DNA of 16,499 nt from Nitrososphaerota archaeon (GTDB taxonomy: Archaea; Thermoproteota; Nitrososphaeria; Nitrososphaerales; Nitrosopumilaceae), in the NCBI GenBank assembly GCA_022564385.1, contig JADFLN010000008.1, positions 1 through 16,499 on the forward strand, in the 5' to 3' direction. The position numbers and the translations under genes were made by a program. Every line of letters begins with the position of its first letter. Within the stretch, counting starts at the first letter, position 1. Under the pieces are notes generated by a model. It made no database searches. It had not been told where the DNA came from and worked only from the letters and a program-made list of their open reading frames with translations. Positions 1-7,276 of this stretch are shown here, piece by piece.

Positions 1-21
1 ACAACTACACTTGTTACTCAT
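1..21 (-). CDS. Possible 5' end of a small Cys-rich protein, cut by the window edge
   Basis: An ATG on the minus strand opens a frame that runs off the left edge after seven codons, reading MSNKCSC. The spacing M-S-x-x-C-x-C matches the start of the complete 38-residue Cys-rich protein at 2061-2177 (M-S-R-S-C-E-C). That resemblance is the only reason to list it. Seven codons cannot establish a gene, and no strong A/T promoter box is seen at the expected distance upstream. Confidence 0.22.
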
Positions 22-126
22 TTAGTTTTTTAGCACCATCTTTTGGTTACAATTTATTCATAAAACTTGGATTTAACTTTTAACATGTTAAAACCACTTT
101 AAACTAAATAAGTGTGAAAAATGAGC

Positions 127-1470
127 CTAATTTTTTGGTGGCTTTGCAAATTTATTTTTAGAATTACTGTGATATTCTACAGGAAGCATTGCATCTTTTT
201 GTCTACCTGTAAGAATTCCTACTACTATGTCATCTTTTTTGATTATGCCTTCAGTGATTAATTTTTTAATTCCTACTACTGTAGCACCTGATGCCATCTC
301 ACAATCAAAACCATTAAGACCTACAACTGACATTCCATCAAGCATTTCTGAGTCTGAAACTGTTGTTACTACACCATTTGTAAATTCTAATGCTCGTAAA
401 CCTTTCAAAATATTTGTAGGTCTGCCGATTTGGATTGCAGTAGCTTTAGTTTTAGGGCGTATTCCTTCCTTGTCTAAATGATCATAATATTTTGATATTA
501 GTTCAGTATTAGGATTGCCTTTATTCCATCTAAGTTCTTCATCTTCAAATTTTCCATTATACAAATCAGACAATGTACTTGCACCTTCAGAATTTATGAC
601 AGCAATTCTAGGAATTTTTTTAATCCACCCCCACTCATGTAATTCCATTAATGCCTTACCACAACTTGAGGTGTTCCCTAAAGCCCCACCAGGATAAACA
701 ATCCAATCTGGAGATTCCCAATTTAGATATTCTAATGCTCTAAACGGAATTGTTTTTTGTCCTTCTATTCTAAACGGATTAATAGAGTTCACGGTGTACC
801 CATCATTATTTTGTACATCTTCCAATGATTGTTTTAGTGCATCATCAAAATTTCCGTCGACTTCTACAATTTGAGCTCCAAATTGATATGCTTGACTAAG
901 CTTTCCTGGTGCAATTTGTCCTTTAGGGATATAGACATTGCAGTCTATTCCTTCATTTGCAGCAAACATTCCGGCAGATGCTGATGTATTACCAGTTGAT
1001 GCACAGACAATTTTTTTTGCACCAATCATTTTTGCATGAGTAACAGCTGTAGCCATCCCATTATCTTTGAAAGAACCACTTGGATTGTATCCTTCAGGCT
1101 GTAACCATAAATTTTCATTTGAAATTTCAATGAATTTTGCAGCTTTTGACATGCGATATGGCTTTGATTGTCTTCCTTCTGCACCATCAAGTGATACAAG
1201 GTATTTTGAACACTCTTCAATATTTTCAGTGTCAATCTGACAAAAATTAAGTAATTCTCGAAATCTCCAAACTCCACTTTCATCAAAAATATTTCCTTGA
1301 GAGTTTCGCCTGTTGTAAAATATTTCTTTTAGATTATTAGATGGGTTATTTTTGTATTTGACATCTAACATGTGGCCTTTTTCACATTGTACATTTCTAC
1401 TCTTTATTGGGTATTCTAAACCACATTGATGTTCAATACATTTGAGATAAGCGTCATCAAGCATCGTCAT
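127..1470 (-). CDS. thrC: Threonine synthase (PLP-dependent)
   Basis: Converts O-phosphohomoserine to threonine and phosphate in the cytoplasm, the last step of threonine synthesis. The PLP lysine is K135 in the signature PSGSFKDNG, and the glycine-rich phosphate-binding loop is GGALGNTSS near residues 261-269. The N-terminus (C11, C16, C29, H33) resembles the small metal-ribbon head of archaeal threonine synthases, with His in place of the last Cys. The length of 447 residues suits the family. Two in-frame ATGs compete: the A/T box TTTAAATTAT at 1486-1495 sits about 27 bases above the second (1464) and 21 above the first, so MLDD... may be the true start of a leaderless mRNA. Its product feeds the threonine ammonia-lyase also present in this window. 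Cysteate synthase is a related family that I cannot formally exclude. Confidence 0.9.
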   Translation of the reverse strand: MTMLDDAYLKCIEHQCGLEYPIKSRNVQCEKGHMLDVKYKNNPSNNLKEIFYNRRNSQGNIFDESGVWRFRELLNFCQIDTENIEECSKYLVSLDGAEGRQSKPYRMSKAAKFIEISNENLWLQPEGYNPSGSFKDNGMATAVTHAKMIGAKKIVCASTGNTSASAGMFAANEGIDCNVYIPKGQIAPGKLSQAYQFGAQIVEVDGNFDDALKQSLEDVQNNDGYTVNSINPFRIEGQKTIPFRALEYLNWESPDWIVYPGGALGNTSSCGKALMELHEWGWIKKIPRIAVINSEGASTLSDLYNGKFEDEELRWNKGNPNTELISKYYDHLDKEGIRPKTKATAIQIGRPTNILKGLRALEFTNGVVTTVSDSEMLDGMSVVGLNGFDCEMASGATVVGIKKLITEGIIKKDDIVVGILTGRQKDAMLPVEYHSNSKNKFAKPPKN

Positions 1471-1485
1471 TACAGATAATTACTG

Positions 1486-1495
1486 ATAATTTAAA
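1486..1495 (-). promoter_or_regulatory. TATA box of thrC
   Basis: TTTAAATTAT on the minus strand, 21 to 27 bases upstream of the two possible thrC start codons. This is the spacing expected for a leaderless or near-leaderless archaeal transcript. Confidence 0.45.
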
Positions 1496-1562
1496 GCAAA
1501 TGTGTAACTTTAAGCCAAGTAAATCTATTTTTCCTAAACTTTAGATTAGATCAATCTGAAAA

Positions 1563-1943
1563 ATGATTGTGATTACTTACAATGAATACCTAAAAAACAT
1601 ACTAATTCAAATATTATCTTCTTACAACATACTTAAAGAAAACAAAGAGAAGCCAGAAGATCTTAATAACATCAAAAAAGAGATGTTAAAAATTAACGGA
1701 TTTCTAAAAGTTGTATCTAAAAAAATTGATACAGATAAAATTAATTCACCTGATTTCAGGATTGTAAAATCTAAATTTCAGTATTATTTGAATAGTTATT
1801 ACTTTGAAAAAGAAATTGAAACTATGGCAACTTTGTATTCCAATGATCTTAGTAGAGTAAAAAATATGAGATTGAAGATATTGGAAGCGTTAGAAGGCAA
1901 AAAAATGATGGAAAATGTTGAAGAATTAATTGAAAAGATATGA
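1563..1943 (+). CDS. Hypothetical helical protein, 126 aa
   Basis: I do not recognise this protein. It is Lys/Glu/Ile-rich with no Cys, no signal peptide and no membrane segment, and reads as mostly helical throughout. It is divergent from thrC; a weak A/T element (TTTAGATT, about 1540-1547) lies some 20 bases above the ATG. Its stop codon overlaps the start codon of the following 35-residue Cys-rich protein (ATGA at 1940-1943), so the two are probably translated from one mRNA. Coding status rests on the long open frame, the AT-rich third positions and the tight coupling to the next gene. Confidence 0.7.
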   Translation: MIVITYNEYLKNILIQILSSYNILKENKEKPEDLNNIKKEMLKINGFLKVVSKKIDTDKINSPDFRIVKSKFQYYLNSYYFEKEIETMATLYSNDLSRVKNMRLKILEALEGKKMMENVEELIEKI

Positions 1944-2047
1944 TTGATAGAAAAAAATGCATATTGTGTGGATGTAAAGATCATAAATTATTTGGATGTA
2001 CAAGACACATTTTAAAAAAATGTAGTTGTTACAATATACATAATTAA
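1940..2047 (+). CDS. Small Cys-rich protein, 35 aa, translationally coupled
   Basis: A 35-codon frame starting with the ATG of an ATGA overlap with the preceding stop codon. It encodes C7-x2-C10-x-C12, C20, H23, C28-x-C30 and H34: six Cys and several His in 35 residues, enough to bind one or two metal ions. No family is recognised. It ends 13 bases before the stop of another Cys-rich small protein on the opposite strand. The ATGA coupling and the density of paired Cys argue that it is translated; length is the main doubt. Confidence 0.6.
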   Translation: MIDRKKCILCGCKDHKLFGCTRHILKKCSCYNIHN

Positions 2048-2060
2048 TTTAAAAAAATAA

Positions 2061-2177
2061 TTACTTTCGTTTAGGACCAGATCTTTCGTGAAAATTCAAA
2101 CAACATTTACATTCTTTTTCAAGACATTCTGATTCACTAGAATGACTACAAATTCCACATTCACAGCTTCTAGACAT
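2061..2177 (-). CDS. Small Cys-rich protein, 38 aa
   Basis: A 38-codon minus-strand frame, M-S-R-S-C5-E-C7-G-I-C10 followed by C18, C23, C25, C26 and H30, ending in a basic tail (GPKRK). Seven Cys plus H12 and H30 suggest a metal-binding or redox miniprotein; its function is unknown. It has its own promoter: CATTATATTC at 2198-2207 is centred about 26 bases above the ATG, ideal for a leaderless archaeal mRNA. Converges on the 35-residue Cys-rich protein ending at 2047. Confidence 0.65.
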   Translation of the reverse strand: MSRSCECGICSHSSESECLEKECKCCLNFHERSGPKRK

Positions 2178-2197
2178 GATGCTAGTTGCGTTATTTA

Positions 2198-2207
2198 GAA
2201 TATAATG
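2198..2207 (-). promoter_or_regulatory. TATA box of the 38-aa Cys-rich gene
   Basis: CATTATATTC on the minus strand, centred about 26 bases upstream of the ATG at 2177. This places the transcription start at or next to the start codon. Confidence 0.6.
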
Positions 2208-2245
2208 TATGCCTCGATTTTTTATGAGTTTAAGGTCAAATGTGA

Positions 2246-2563
2246 TTACTTTTTAGATTTTGATTTTTTTCTAGGTTTTTCTTTTCCATCTAATTCTTTT
2301 TTAATTTGTTCTGCTTTGGTATTTACTGCTTTGATAATCTCTTGAATAAGTCCATCAAGATCACTATCTTCAGCTGGAGGTTCTACATTACTAGCAATTT
2401 CATTAATGGTACTTGAAATTTCTGCACTCACATCCTCAAAACTTTCAGGGTCTTCGTATGCTGCATTATAAAGTTCCTTGAGGTTGTTTATTTGACCTAT
2501 TACTTGATCTGTTAACATTACTTTGTAATCTGTTCCATTTATCTCAAATTCTTTTGTACTCAT
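2246..2563 (-). CDS. Hypothetical acidic protein with basic tail, 105 aa
   Basis: Unrecognised. The N-terminal 30 residues (MSTKEFEINGTDYKVML...) look like a short beta-rich segment, the middle is acidic (PPAEDSDLDG), and a helix leads into a C-terminal basic tail (KEKPRKKSKSKK) that could contact nucleic acid. An upstream in-frame TTG at 2575 would add four residues. I chose the ATG at 2563 because CATTATAAA at 2585-2593 is centred about 26 bases above it, matching leaderless transcription. It lies with two other minus-strand genes, including a Hjc-type nuclease, but its own promoter means co-function cannot be assumed. Confidence 0.75.
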   Translation of the reverse strand: MSTKEFEINGTDYKVMLTDQVIGQINNLKELYNAAYEDPESFEDVSAEISSTINEIASNVEPPAEDSDLDGLIQEIIKAVNTKAEQIKKELDGKEKPRKKSKSKK

Positions 2564-2584
2564 AACCATTTTCAAGTTCTTTTG

Positions 2585-2593
2585 TTTATAATG
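2585..2593 (-). promoter_or_regulatory. TATA box of the gene ending at 2246
   Basis: CATTATAAA on the minus strand, centred about 26 bases upstream of the ATG at 2563. It decides the start choice between TTG 2575 and ATG 2563. Confidence 0.55.
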
Positions 2594-2635
2594 TTTTTTT
2601 AGAGATAATTCATAAATGTTAGATAAGACATTTGG

Positions 2636-3085
2636 TTAAAATACAATATAATCTAGTGCAGCAGCATCACTGATTAATCTTGTATGATGTGAACGTAGAA
2701 CATATCCATTTTTAATATAGTCTACTGGAATCCATCTATTTGTTGAAGTGTAATGACTCCTTTCGGCTAATTCTCGTTCAATAGATTCAATATCAAATTC
2801 ACCTTCTTCTACTTGCTGTGTTGAAAGATGTCTAATTGTAACAAGAATTTTCATTACTTTAACACGATCACCAAGCTTCCATCTTGATGGTGCAACCTCA
2901 TCAGATACTTCTAATATTTTTATTTTCATCTGTTTTTTTCCAAAAGCATCATAGCTAATTAGAGTTCCTTCGTCAGTAAATTCTTCAAAATTAATTCTTG
3001 GTTTTACTTCTGCATCTGAAGCTGTCTCTAAAAGAGATGCAGAGTTTATTTCAATTGGTTCAATATCATTATTCTCTTCTGACAA
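2636..3085 (-). CDS. Hypothetical protein, 149 aa
   Basis: Unrecognised. The start is TTG (TTGTCAGAAGAG), the only start available because in-frame stops lie just upstream. The first 35 residues are acidic and probably disordered. A compact region follows (about 36-149) with a likely beta core (GTLISYDAFGKKQMKIKIL, KVMKILVTIRHL), then a stretch rich in polar and aromatic residues (HYTSTNRWIPVDYIKNGYV) and a hydrophobic C-terminus. No Cys, no membrane segment. It sits 46 bases downstream of the Hjc-type nuclease gene on the same strand and may share its mRNA. Confidence 0.75.
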   Translation of the reverse strand: MSEENNDIEPIEINSASLLETASDAEVKPRINFEEFTDEGTLISYDAFGKKQMKIKILEVSDEVAPSRWKLGDRVKVMKILVTIRHLSTQQVEEGEFDIESIERELAERSHYTSTNRWIPVDYIKNGYVLRSHHTRLISDAAALDYIVF

Positions 3086-3131
3086 TATTCTTCATCATAT
3101 CTTATCCTTAAAAAACGATTTGAAAATCATA

Positions 3132-3704
3132 TTATGTTAAAGAATTATTTCTATGTTTTGTCTTAAATGGCATAGAACATTCTTTAAGAAAAAGTTCTTT
3201 TCTAGCACCATCTATTTTTGCAAAAAATTTCCCCTCATACGTACAGACACAGTCTGTAATTTCCAGTGATTCGTCCCAAATCTTGTAAAATTCTCGTAAT
3301 TCCCGATTTTCGTATTTTGCTAAACCTATTCTCTTTTTTGATAGAAATTTGAATGCTAAAAGTACATTTCTTTTTTTGTAGATATCAAATGTTTTAATCC
3401 ATTCTAAACATCGTTCAATCTGATCTGCGGGTACTGGTAGTGATGTACTAGTTCCAGATTTTGCCTCTATTGTGTATATTGTGTTCTCTTCTGTATTTAC
3501 TGCTAATACGTCTGGTAATGCTATACTTGGAGATCCAAGCCTAAACGCTTTCCATTTTTCTGCACTATTGAATCGTTTTACTAAAGTATCTTCCCAGTGA
3601 TATCCTCTCTGTCGACGTATTCTTGAAGCATTTTGGTGATTCTTGTTAATTTTTTTAATGATATTTTGTTTTGAAATTGTTAATGTTGCTATTTTTCTTC
3701 TCAA
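3132..3704 (-). CDS. hjc: Holliday junction resolvase Hjc-type nuclease (PD-(D/E)XK)
   Basis: Probable archaeal Holliday junction resolvase, cutting four-way DNA junctions in recombination and repair. The Hjc catalytic set is in order: R33-G34 with E38 (RGYHWEDTL), D65 (LPDVLA), E80-A-K82 (TIEAKSG), and Q95 in the following helix (ADQIERC). The core spans about residues 30-125. A basic 30-residue N-terminal extension and a 60-residue C-terminal extension make it longer than typical Hjc (about 120-140). The start is TTG; no ATG is available before the core, so it could be shorter. A related Hjc-like endonuclease with another role is possible. Confidence 0.8.
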   Translation of the reverse strand: MRRKIATLTISKQNIIKKINKNHQNASRIRRQRGYHWEDTLVKRFNSAEKWKAFRLGSPSIALPDVLAVNTEENTIYTIEAKSGTSTSLPVPADQIERCLEWIKTFDIYKKRNVLLAFKFLSKKRIGLAKYENRELREFYKIWDESLEITDCVCTYEGKFFAKIDGARKELFLKECSMPFKTKHRNNSLT

Positions 3705-3745
3705 TGATAAATCATTCTCGGTCTAAGGTTTAGTAACGTTGGTAA

Positions 3746-3753
3746 TTATATAA
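3746..3753 (+). promoter_or_regulatory. TATA-like element upstream of the methyltransferase-like gene
   Basis: TTATATAA lies between the divergent hjc and methyltransferase-like genes. Its centre is only about 16 bases above the ATG at 3766, closer than the usual 25, so either it serves a start further into the gene (next in-frame ATG at 3814) or it is not the real box. Confidence 0.35.
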
Positions 3754-3765
3754 TGACTCAATAAA

Positions 3766-4641
3766 ATGCCACATTACAGTGAGTTTATCAAACGCACTTA
3801 TTTTATTGAATTTATGCTTGATGAATTAGTCAAAAATCTAGTTCATGTAAAACAAGATTTTTCAAAAAATTATGCTGGAAGTGCACATATTCAAGAAGTA
3901 ATTCCTGTTTCTGTGTCTAAACAATTTCCTATGGACAAACATCATTTAGAACTTCTTCATGATTTTGCTCAAAAAAATCCCATATACTTTAATTCATTTG
4001 AACAGAAAATTAAAGGAATTTCGTGCATAGTTTATGAAGGTGATATCAACCAATATTGGTTAAACAGCATAAAACATGGTTCTAGCTGCCAACCATTTTA
4101 CCCTACATGGATAATGTCTGCATATGTAATGGCATCAATTGCAAAAAAATTAGGATATAAAGAATTAGTAGATGTTGGTTCTGGAGATGGCCGAATTGCA
4201 TTCTGTGGAAAATTTTTAGGGTTAGTTTCACACAGTATTGAGATTGATGATGTATTGATAGAATTACAAGAAACTATTAGCAAGTCTACAAATCAAAATT
4301 TTAATCCAAGATGTGAAGATGCACTAGAGTTTGATTATTCTCAACTTGAATTAATACACCCATTATTTTTTATTGGTGGCCTAGCTCAAATGGGGGGAGA
4401 TATTTTAGCAATTAGTATAATTGATAAAATAAACAGTATTTCCAACATTGCACATAATACTGGTATAGTATTTGCTGGAACAAATTCTAAAAAACAACTG
4501 TCAACAACTTTGGTTAATGGTGGATGGGGTTTTATTATTGAAAAATACAATTTGAACATAGTTGAAACAGTTTCATTACCTACTATTTGGACTTTTGATC
4601 AAACAATTGAAACTCCATATATCTACACAAAATTTAACTAA
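3766..4641 (+). CDS. Class I SAM-dependent methyltransferase-like protein, 291 aa
   Basis: The middle carries a Rossmann SAM-binding motif I, LVDVGSGDGRIA (residues about 134-145), followed by the acidic strand end SIEIDD (157-162), the usual site for the SAM ribose hydroxyls. The N-terminal 130 residues are an unassigned domain with an aromatic loop (CQPFYPTWIMSAYVMA) that probably lies over the active site. I see no motif naming the substrate; the motif IV region (about 200-210, FFIGGLAQMGGD) is not the NPPY of DNA/RNA N-methylases. The gene converges on the DUF35 gene, overlapping its 3' end by 8 bases. Enzyme class is fairly clear, the substrate unknown. Confidence 0.75.
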   Translation: MPHYSEFIKRTYFIEFMLDELVKNLVHVKQDFSKNYAGSAHIQEVIPVSVSKQFPMDKHHLELLHDFAQKNPIYFNSFEQKIKGISCIVYEGDINQYWLNSIKHGSSCQPFYPTWIMSAYVMASIAKKLGYKELVDVGSGDGRIAFCGKFLGLVSHSIEIDDVLIELQETISKSTNQNFNPRCEDALEFDYSQLELIHPLFFIGGLAQMGGDILAISIIDKINSISNIAHNTGIVFAGTNSKKQLSTTLVNGGWGFIIEKYNLNIVETVSLPTIWTFDQTIETPYIYTKFN

Positions 4642-4942
4642 CACAGAAAAAATAACTTTCATTAGAAATTCCACATTTTGAAATTTTAACTATTTGGCCT
4701 ATTTTAGGAATTTGTAACATTTTTGCCATCAATCTTATGGTGTTCTCAAACTCTACAATGCAAAAATACTCCTCATTTTGCTTTGAAAATTCTATTATTT
4801 TACCTGTAAAATTTCCTTTTTTTAGAGATACCTGCCCTAAACAATGATTACAAAATTCTGAAGGAGGCCAAACAATTTTCTTGCAAACTGTGCATTCAGG
4901 AATGCAAAATTTTCCTCGTAATAACTCAGACTCAAAACTCAT
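4634..4942 (-). CDS. DUF35 Zn-ribbon/OB-fold protein, thiolase partner
   Basis: A 102-residue protein with an N-terminal rubredoxin-like zinc ribbon, C17-x2-C20 and C31-x2-C34 around the family's Pro-Pro (KIVWPPSEFCNHC), followed by a small OB-fold strand region (GKIIEFSKQ... to ...GQIVKISKCG). In archaea DUF35 proteins bind thiolases and HMG-CoA synthase and bridge them in a complex. Its ATG overlaps the thiolase stop by four bases (ATGA at 4939-4942), consistent with a thiolase-DUF35 pair. It is shorter than the usual 130-140 residues, with a reduced N-terminal helical hairpin. Confidence 0.85.
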   Translation of the reverse strand: MSFESELLRGKFCIPECTVCKKIVWPPSEFCNHCLGQVSLKKGNFTGKIIEFSKQNEEYFCIVEFENTIRLMAKMLQIPKIGQIVKISKCGISNESYFFCVS

Positions 4943-6057
4943 TTTTCTAAGATTAATACTGTTGATGATGTAGCAGCCGCAGACATATTGTGAACCAATC
5001 CTATTTTTGCATTATCGACTTGCCGATTTTTTGCTTTTGATTGAAGTTGTTGTGTGATTTCTATAGTTTGAGCTATTCCAGTTGCACCAAAAGGATGCCC
5101 TGAACCAATCAAACCACCTCGGGGATTTATTTTAAAATTATTTGTTTCATAAAGTTCCTTAATCATACTAGTTCCTCCACCTGATTTTGAAAAGCCTAAT
5201 GATTCTAATGCCATTGGTTCACAAACAGAAAATGCATCATGTACTTCTACAACATCAATCTCTCTGATATTGTGATTGGCCATTTTTAATGCAGCATATC
5301 CTGCAATTTTAGTAGATTCCATTGAACTGAATGATGTATTTTTTGTAAATCCTGCAGAAGTTGTTTTTTGACCAATACCAGTAATCCAAACTGAACTGTC
5401 AGTAATTTTTTTAGCCATTTTTTCAGAAGCAAGAAGAATTGATGCACTGCCAGTACAGGGTCTTGAACAATCCAACATTCTAATATCATCTGTTAGTTTT
5501 TTAGAATTCATTACATCCCGTATTGTAAAAGTTTTCTGTGATAGCGCATTAGGATTCTCTTTAGCTTGTTTATGATTCTTCACAGAAACCATTGCTAGTT
5601 GTTCATCTGAAATTGAAAATTTTCGTTTATAGGATTTAGTAAAAATTGATGCCCAAAATATTGGATGCTTAAATTCACCTCTTGAATTATCCCATTCTAA
5701 GATCTGCCCAGGACTATCATTTCTTTCAGCTCCACTAATGAGAATCATGTCTGCAAGACCAGATGCAATGTAAGAGTATGCTGAAACTATTGAATTTGTG
5801 CCTGAATTACATAAACTTTCTATGGAATGAGCAATTTTTGGCTGAATTCCAACCATTTCTGATAGAATTGGGGCCAGGTATTTTGAATTATTATTTGTAG
5901 AAACTAATATGGCATCAATATCATCTCTGTTAATTTCAGGATTATTATCAAAAAGGTTTTTTGCAGATTTGAGTAAAATTGATTCTATTTTTTGTTCATC
6001 TCTAGTAAATGGGATAATTCCATATGCAACAATTCCTACTTTGATCATATTACTCAT
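4939..6057 (-). CDS. Thiolase-family protein (SCP-x/archaeal acetyl-CoA acetyltransferase type)
   Basis: A 372-residue thiolase-fold enzyme expected to make or break a C-C bond in acyl-CoA. The nucleophile is C83 (ESLCNSG), the middle histidine motif is VEVHDAF with H273, and the general-base motif is GSGHPFGATG with H321. This pattern is the SCP-x/archaeal class rather than classical FadA. The C-terminal segment where archaeal relatives usually have HN-x-G-G reads HNMSAAA here (about 356-362). It is the middle gene of a three-gene operon: its ATG overlaps the LLM gene by 8 bases and its stop overlaps the DUF35 start. Possible roles include acetoacetyl-CoA formation for the mevalonate route or degradation of a branched acyl-CoA; the sequence does not decide. 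Confidence 0.85.
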   Translation of the reverse strand: MSNMIKVGIVAYGIIPFTRDEQKIESILLKSAKNLFDNNPEINRDDIDAILVSTNNNSKYLAPILSEMVGIQPKIAHSIESLCNSGTNSIVSAYSYIASGLADMILISGAERNDSPGQILEWDNSRGEFKHPIFWASIFTKSYKRKFSISDEQLAMVSVKNHKQAKENPNALSQKTFTIRDVMNSKKLTDDIRMLDCSRPCTGSASILLASEKMAKKITDSSVWITGIGQKTTSAGFTKNTSFSSMESTKIAGYAALKMANHNIREIDVVEVHDAFSVCEPMALESLGFSKSGGGTSMIKELYETNNFKINPRGGLIGSGHPFGATGIAQTIEITQQLQSKAKNRQVDNAKIGLVHNMSAAATSSTVLILEK

Positions 6058-7015
6058 CCAGAAATGTTTTCTTCAATAATTCAAAAGATTCAGATGTATC
6101 ACCAACGGGATTAAATTGAATTATTGGTAAATCAATACCTGTTTCACGAAAATTTTGAAGTTGTTTTTTGCATTCGTTTGGATTACCAGATATACAAAGT
6201 GATTGTAACATCGAATCTGTAACAAGTTCATGATTTGATTTAAATCCTGTTTTTTTGAATTCGTCAAATATATTAAATATTTCATTTTTAAATCCATTTT
6301 TTGCCAAAAATTCACGATATATTTTTCCTACTGATACATAAAATGCCAATGTTTTTTTAGCACGATCAATGGCAATATCTGAATTTTCTGCGATAGAAGT
6401 AATTATCTGACAAGTAACATCAATTTTTTTCTTTGATTGCATCTTTGTTATCGTTTCTGTCATCTCGTTTAGTGGTCTAAGATAAAAAATTACACCATCA
6501 GCAATCCTCCATGTTAAATCAACCATTTTTTGATTGATGGCTGCTAAGTAAATTGGAATTGATTCTCTTTTAGGTTTTATTAGTAATGTAAAATTCTTTA
6601 AATCAAAAATTTTCCCAACATAGTTTACTTGTTTTCCAGATAATGTTAAACGGATAATTTCTACATATTCTTTCATTCGTTGTACTGGATTTTCAAATTT
6701 ATAACCATGAAAAGTTTCAACAATAGGCAAACTACTTGTTCCAAGACCCAGAATTAATCGTCCATCAGATAAAGTATCTACTGTGGATGCACCCATTGCT
6801 ATAAGAGTTGGGCTTCTTGAATAGATATTGATGATTGACGAACCTATTTTTTGGGTTGTTGTCTTGTTTGATATAGCACTCAACATTGAAAAGTTCTCCA
6901 TACCCCATGTTTCAGGTATCCAAATTGTATCTACGTTAGTTTTTGATAGAATTTCTGAACATTTCATAACCTGATTTATTGAAAGTAATGAGCCTAGACT
7001 GAATGCAATACGCAT
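6050..7015 (-). CDS. LLM-class (luciferase-like, probably F420-dependent) oxidoreductase
   Basis: A 321-residue TIM-barrel oxidoreductase of the bacterial-luciferase/F420 family. Recognisable parts are the first strand (MRIAFSLGS), the WIPETWG segment near residues 32-38, the flavin-loop region DTLSDGRLILGLGTSSLP (about 80-97), the following EYVEIIRLTLSG helix, and PIYLAAINQKMV (about 155-166). The archaeal setting suggests coenzyme F420 rather than FMN. It resembles methylene-H4MPT reductase (Mer)-like proteins, but no single residue assigns the substrate. It is the first gene of the operon with the thiolase and DUF35, so it may oxidise or reduce the acyl group these handle. TATA box GCTAAATATCC at 7034-7043 lies about 24 bases above the ATG. 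Confidence 0.82.
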   Translation of the reverse strand: MRIAFSLGSLLSINQVMKCSEILSKTNVDTIWIPETWGMENFSMLSAISNKTTTQKIGSSIINIYSRSPTLIAMGASTVDTLSDGRLILGLGTSSLPIVETFHGYKFENPVQRMKEYVEIIRLTLSGKQVNYVGKIFDLKNFTLLIKPKRESIPIYLAAINQKMVDLTWRIADGVIFYLRPLNEMTETITKMQSKKKIDVTCQIITSIAENSDIAIDRAKKTLAFYVSVGKIYREFLAKNGFKNEIFNIFDEFKKTGFKSNHELVTDSMLQSLCISGNPNECKKQLQNFRETGIDLPIIQFNPVGDTSESFELLKKTFLDE

Positions 7016-7033
7016 GAAAATTCTATGTTTGTT

Positions 7034-7043
7034 GGATATTTAG
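7034..7043 (-). promoter_or_regulatory. TATA box of the LLM-thiolase-DUF35 operon
   Basis: CTAAATATCC on the minus strand, about 24 bases above the ATG at 7015, compatible with a leaderless operon mRNA. Confidence 0.55.
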
Positions 7044-7115
7044 CGTATCTGTTTTAGTAATGAGTTAATTTTGATTGAGGTGGAGTATTATCAGTTCAAA
7101 TGATAATCAAAAGTA

Positions 7116-7262
7116 TTGAGCGAACAAACTTTCATAGAAAAACCATTCCGAGAGGAAAGCTTTTGGCATAATGCTACAAAATACACTTTAGCAAGCAAAG
7201 ATGAATCATTTGTAGAAGAAGTAGCATACATGATGGTTACATTGCATAGAACTGGTGCATAA
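7116..7262 (+). CDS. Small hypothetical protein, 48 aa, TTG start
   Basis: A 48-codon frame opening with TTG (TTGAGCGAACAAACT), reading M-S-E-Q-T-F-I-E-K-P-F-R-E-E-S-F-W-H and ending in VTLHRTGA. It looks like a real soluble peptide: a charged amphipathic first half and a helix-like second half (KDESFVEEVAYMMVTL). A TATA-like AGTATTATC at 7084-7092 is centred about 28 bases above the TTG. It is divergent from the LLM operon and is followed by T-rich sequence. No family is recognised. A competing ATG frame at 7100 stops after 23 codons. Confidence 0.55.
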   Translation: MSEQTFIEKPFREESFWHNATKYTLASKDESFVEEVAYMMVTLHRTGA

Positions 7263-7276
7263 GATTCAAATTTTTA

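Noticed and set aside
5286..5489. 67-codon minus-strand frame inside the thiolase gene
   Set aside because: Out-of-frame reading of a well-supported thiolase gene; low-complexity Leu/Lys/Gln composition and no motif.
7100..7171. ATG frame of 23 codons overlapping the 48-aa TTG frame
   Set aside because: It stops early and has no protein-like features; the TTG frame is longer, better composed and better placed relative to the promoter.
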